A stretch of DNA of 7,318 bases from Pseudomonadota bacterium. Its GTDB lineage: Bacteria; Pseudomonadota; Gammaproteobacteria; Xanthomonadales; Marinicellaceae. The notes below the pieces were generated by a model, which saw only the letters and a program-made list of their open reading frames with translations, made no database searches and was not told where the DNA came from. The stretch covers positions 1 to 7,318 of the forward strand of contig QQUO01000315.1 of assembly GCA_008501575.1 (NCBI GenBank), in the 5' to 3' direction. Position numbers and translations under genes: made by a program. Positions 6,118-7,318 of the stretch are shown here, one piece after another (the first letter of the stretch is position 1; each line of letters starts with the position of its first letter).

Positions 6118-6262
6118 GGTGTGTTCTTGGGACTTCATTCACTTTTGTTCCCGACTAAAGTGAAAGCGGCCACGGCGACCACTTCTTATAACTTCGCGCG
6201 CTTCGCCTCTGATTCGCTTCGCTCACCAACCGGCTCGGCGGGTCGTGCTGCTCCGCAGCACT
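6118..6262. repeat. GC-rich, repeat-like intergenic block
   Basis: This non-coding stretch between the LysR stop and the adhC promoter is much richer in GC than its surroundings. It contains a 7-bp dyad TCACTTT/AAAGTGA (6139-6145, 6157-6163), four TTCGC units in 6193-6222 (CTTCGC at 6192, 6201 and 6217), and a perfect hairpin at 6245-6261. Neither strand has a credible open frame. Its composition and internal repeats suggest a dispersed intergenic element rather than decayed coding sequence, and it may also end LysR transcription. Only one copy lies in this window, so the repeat call rests on composition and structure. Confidence 0.45.
6245..6261. repeat. Perfect short hairpin GTGCTGC-TCC-GCAGCAC
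   Basis: A 7-bp, GC-rich perfect stem with a 3-nt loop closes the GC-rich block. It is followed by CTCTAGAAAG, with no T-run, so it is not a standard intrinsic terminator. It may be the end of the repeat-like block or a barrier to transcription from the LysR gene. Confidence 0.5.
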
Positions 6263-6274
6263 CTAGAAAGATTG

Positions 6275-6301
6275 TTACTGTGTGGTAATATTGTTTTACA
6301 A
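6275..6301 (+). promoter_or_regulatory. Candidate LysR-type binding sites upstream of adhC
   Basis: Two dyads lie just upstream of the proposed adhC promoter. TTAC-N6-GTAA (6275-6288) contains the T-N11-A spacing of LysR boxes (T6275, A6287) and is centred near -65 from the predicted transcription start at about 6346. TTGT-N3-ACAA (6291-6301) is centred near -50. LysR regulators typically contact a recognition site near -65 and an activation site closer to -35, so the placement fits control by the neighbouring regulator. The motif match itself is short. Confidence 0.4.
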
Positions 6302-6310
6302 ATATAGGTA

Positions 6311-6339
6311 TTATCACCCTTAAGGAAACAGACTATAAT
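6311..6339 (+). promoter_or_regulatory. Putative sigma70 promoter of adhC
   Basis: A perfect -10 TATAAT (6334-6339) follows a weak -35 TTATCA (6311-6316, four of six) by exactly 17 bases. A weak -35 with a strong -10 is usual for activator-dependent promoters. The spacer carries the palindrome CCTTAAGG (6318-6325). Transcription would start near 6346, about 26 nt before the adhC ATG. Confidence 0.6.
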
Positions 6340-6361
6340 GACTTTATTCAAAATAAAAGTC
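6340..6361 (+). promoter_or_regulatory. Inverted repeat in the adhC leader
   Basis: GACTTTATT (6340-6348) and AATAAAAGTC (6352-6361) form a near-perfect dyad (one extra A on the right) with a 3-nt centre, starting right after the -10 element and ending 10 bases before ATG 6372. It could be an operator over the start site or a weak leader hairpin. It shares the TTTATT/AATAAA arms seen before the LysR gene. Confidence 0.35.
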
Positions 6362-6371
6362 TTTAAATATT

Positions 6372-7318
6372 ATGTCTGATCAATTTATTAAATCAAAAGC
6401 CGCCATTGCCTGGGGACCCAACCAACCACTGTCTGTTGAAGAAGTGGATGTGATGTTACCGAAAAAAGGTGAAGTTCTGGTTAAAATTTTGGCCTCCGGT
6501 GTCTGTCATACAGACGCGTTCACTTTATCAGGCGAAGATCCGGAAGGGATTTTTCCTGCCATACTTGGTCATGAAGGCGGTGGTGTGGTTGAGCAAATCG
6601 GTGAAGGTGTCACCAGCGTGGCTGTCGGTGATCATGTTATTCCTTTATACACGCCGGAATGTGGTGAGTGTAAATTCTGTCTGTCCGGTAAAACCAACCT
6701 TTGTCAAAAAATTCGTGAAACCCAGGGCCAGGGCATGATGCCTGATGGCACCACGCGTTTTTATAAAGATGGCAAGCCCATCTATCATTACATGGGGTGT
6801 TCAACGTTTTCAGAATACACGGTGTTACCGGAAATCGCCCTGGCCAAGGTTAATCCAGACGCACCGCTTGAAGAAGTTTGCCTGTTGGGTTGTGGTGTCA
6901 CCACCGGTATGGGTGCCGTGATGAACACAGCCAAGGTGGAAGAGGGCGCAACAGTGGCTATTTTCGGTCTGGGCGGTATCGGCCTGTCGGCCATTATTGG
7001 ATCAACCATGGCCAAAGCATCACGCATTATTGCCATTGATATCAATGAAAGTAAGTTTGAATTGGCGCGAAAATTAGGTGCCACTGACTGCATTAACCCT
7101 AAAGATTACGATCAACCCATTCAAGACGTTATCGTCGAGTTGACCGAGGGTGGTGTTGATTATTCTTTTGAATGTATCGGTAATGTGGATGTGATGCGTT
7201 CAGCTTTAGAGTGTTGTCACAAAGGCTGGGGCGAGTCGGTTGTTATCGGCGTGGCCGGGGCCGGCCAGGAAATATCTACTCGACCGTTCCAATTGGTAAC
7301 CGGTCGTGTCTGGCGGGG
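6372..7318 (+). CDS. adhC: S-(hydroxymethyl)glutathione dehydrogenase / class III alcohol dehydrogenase (3' end cut off)
   Basis: This cytoplasmic zinc enzyme oxidises S-(hydroxymethyl)glutathione, formed from formaldehyde and glutathione, to S-formylglutathione with NAD. It can also reduce S-nitrosoglutathione. The open frame runs off the right edge after 315 codons; the family is about 370 residues, so about 55 are missing. Catalytic zinc ligands are Cys45 (GVCHTD), His67 with Glu68 (GHEGGG) and Cys174 (LLGCGVTTG). The structural zinc uses Cys97, Cys100, Cys103 and Cys111. The NAD fold shows GLGGIGL (199-205) and Asp223 (AIDIN). Class III markers are Asp56 and Glu58 (GEDPEG) and Arg115 in IRETQGQG, which binds the glutathione carboxylate, plus MPDGTTRF. 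No key residue is missing. Start ATG 6372 gives the expected N-terminus; no Shine-Dalgarno is visible. It is preceded by a LysR regulator on the same strand with LysR-like sites at 6275-6301. An fghA-type hydrolase gene is expected downstream. It lacks a stop in this window, and the frames at 6469-6738 (plus) and 6788-7093 (minus) are its shadows. Confidence 0.96.
   Translation, partial: MSDQFIKSKAAIAWGPNQPLSVEEVDVMLPKKGEVLVKILASGVCHTDAFTLSGEDPEGIFPAILGHEGGGVVEQIGEGVTSVAVGDHVIPLYTPECGECKFCLSGKTNLCQKIRETQGQGMMPDGTTRFYKDGKPIYHYMGCSTFSEYTVLPEIALAKVNPDAPLEEVCLLGCGVTTGMGAVMNTAKVEEGATVAIFGLGGIGLSAIIGSTMAKASRIIAIDINESKFELARKLGATDCINPKDYDQPIQDVIVELTEGGVDYSFECIGNVDVMRSALECCHKGWGESVVIGVAGAGQEISTRPFQLVTGRVWR

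Noticed and set aside
6118..6262. Decayed coding gene in the GC-rich block
   Set aside because: Neither strand gives a sustained frame or recognisable protein, and the short internal repeats fit an intergenic element better.
6469..7093. Open frames at 6469-6738 (plus) and 6788-7093 (minus)
   Set aside because: Both overlap adhC in other frames. The adhC frame carries all zinc and NAD motifs and simply has no stop before the window ends.
1..7318. CRISPR array, tRNA, rRNA, insertion sequence or defence system
   Set aside because: I saw no regularly spaced direct repeats, no tRNA cloverleaf, no transposase or recombinase frame and no defence-gene cluster in the window.

Overview
The window looks like chromosomal DNA from a moderately AT-rich (roughly 40-45% GC) Gammaproteobacterium, probably free-living or marine. 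The basis is family-level: a glutathione-dependent class III alcohol dehydrogenase beside a GfnR/CrgA-type LysR regulator, a membrane GGDEF protein and an M28 lipoprotein peptidase. The lineage is inferred from gene content only. There is no tRNA, rRNA, CRISPR array, transposase, phage gene or plasmid gene.

Layout: (1) 1-287, minus strand: the N-terminal part of a small exported protein of unknown function, cut by the window edge. (2) 288-544: a divergent promoter region with a structured inverted repeat, a short dyad and a good sigma70-type promoter for the next gene. (3) 545-1732, plus: a diguanylate cyclase with about seven membrane segments. (4) 1979-2578, plus: a class I SAM-dependent methyltransferase. 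(5) 2593-2677: a long imperfect hairpin between convergent genes. (6) 2692-4365, minus: an M28 zinc metallopeptidase lipoprotein with a PA-domain-like insert. (7) 4366-4648: a divergent intergenic region with two inverted copies of a 27-nt bulged hairpin, resembling a REP doublet (REPIN). (8) 4649-5143, plus: an unknown four-helix membrane protein. (9) 5245-6111, plus: a LysR-type regulator. (10) 6112-6371: a GC-rich, repeat-like block followed by a promoter with LysR-style dyads. (11) 6372 to the right edge, plus: adhC, incomplete at its 3' end.

Functionally, the right third is a formaldehyde detoxification locus. AdhC oxidises S-(hydroxymethyl)glutathione, and the LysR protein very likely controls it; an S-formylglutathione hydrolase gene would be expected just beyond the window. 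The remaining genes are separate transcription units with no clear joint pathway: c-di-GMP signalling, small-molecule methylation, peptide hydrolysis in the envelope, and an unknown membrane protein.

I do not see a new multi-gene system. The most interesting material is non-coding: the inverted pair of bulged hairpins at 4454-4557 with a compensatory base change, the 85-bp hairpin at 2593-2677, the GC-rich block at 6118-6262, and the operator-like dyads before adhC.
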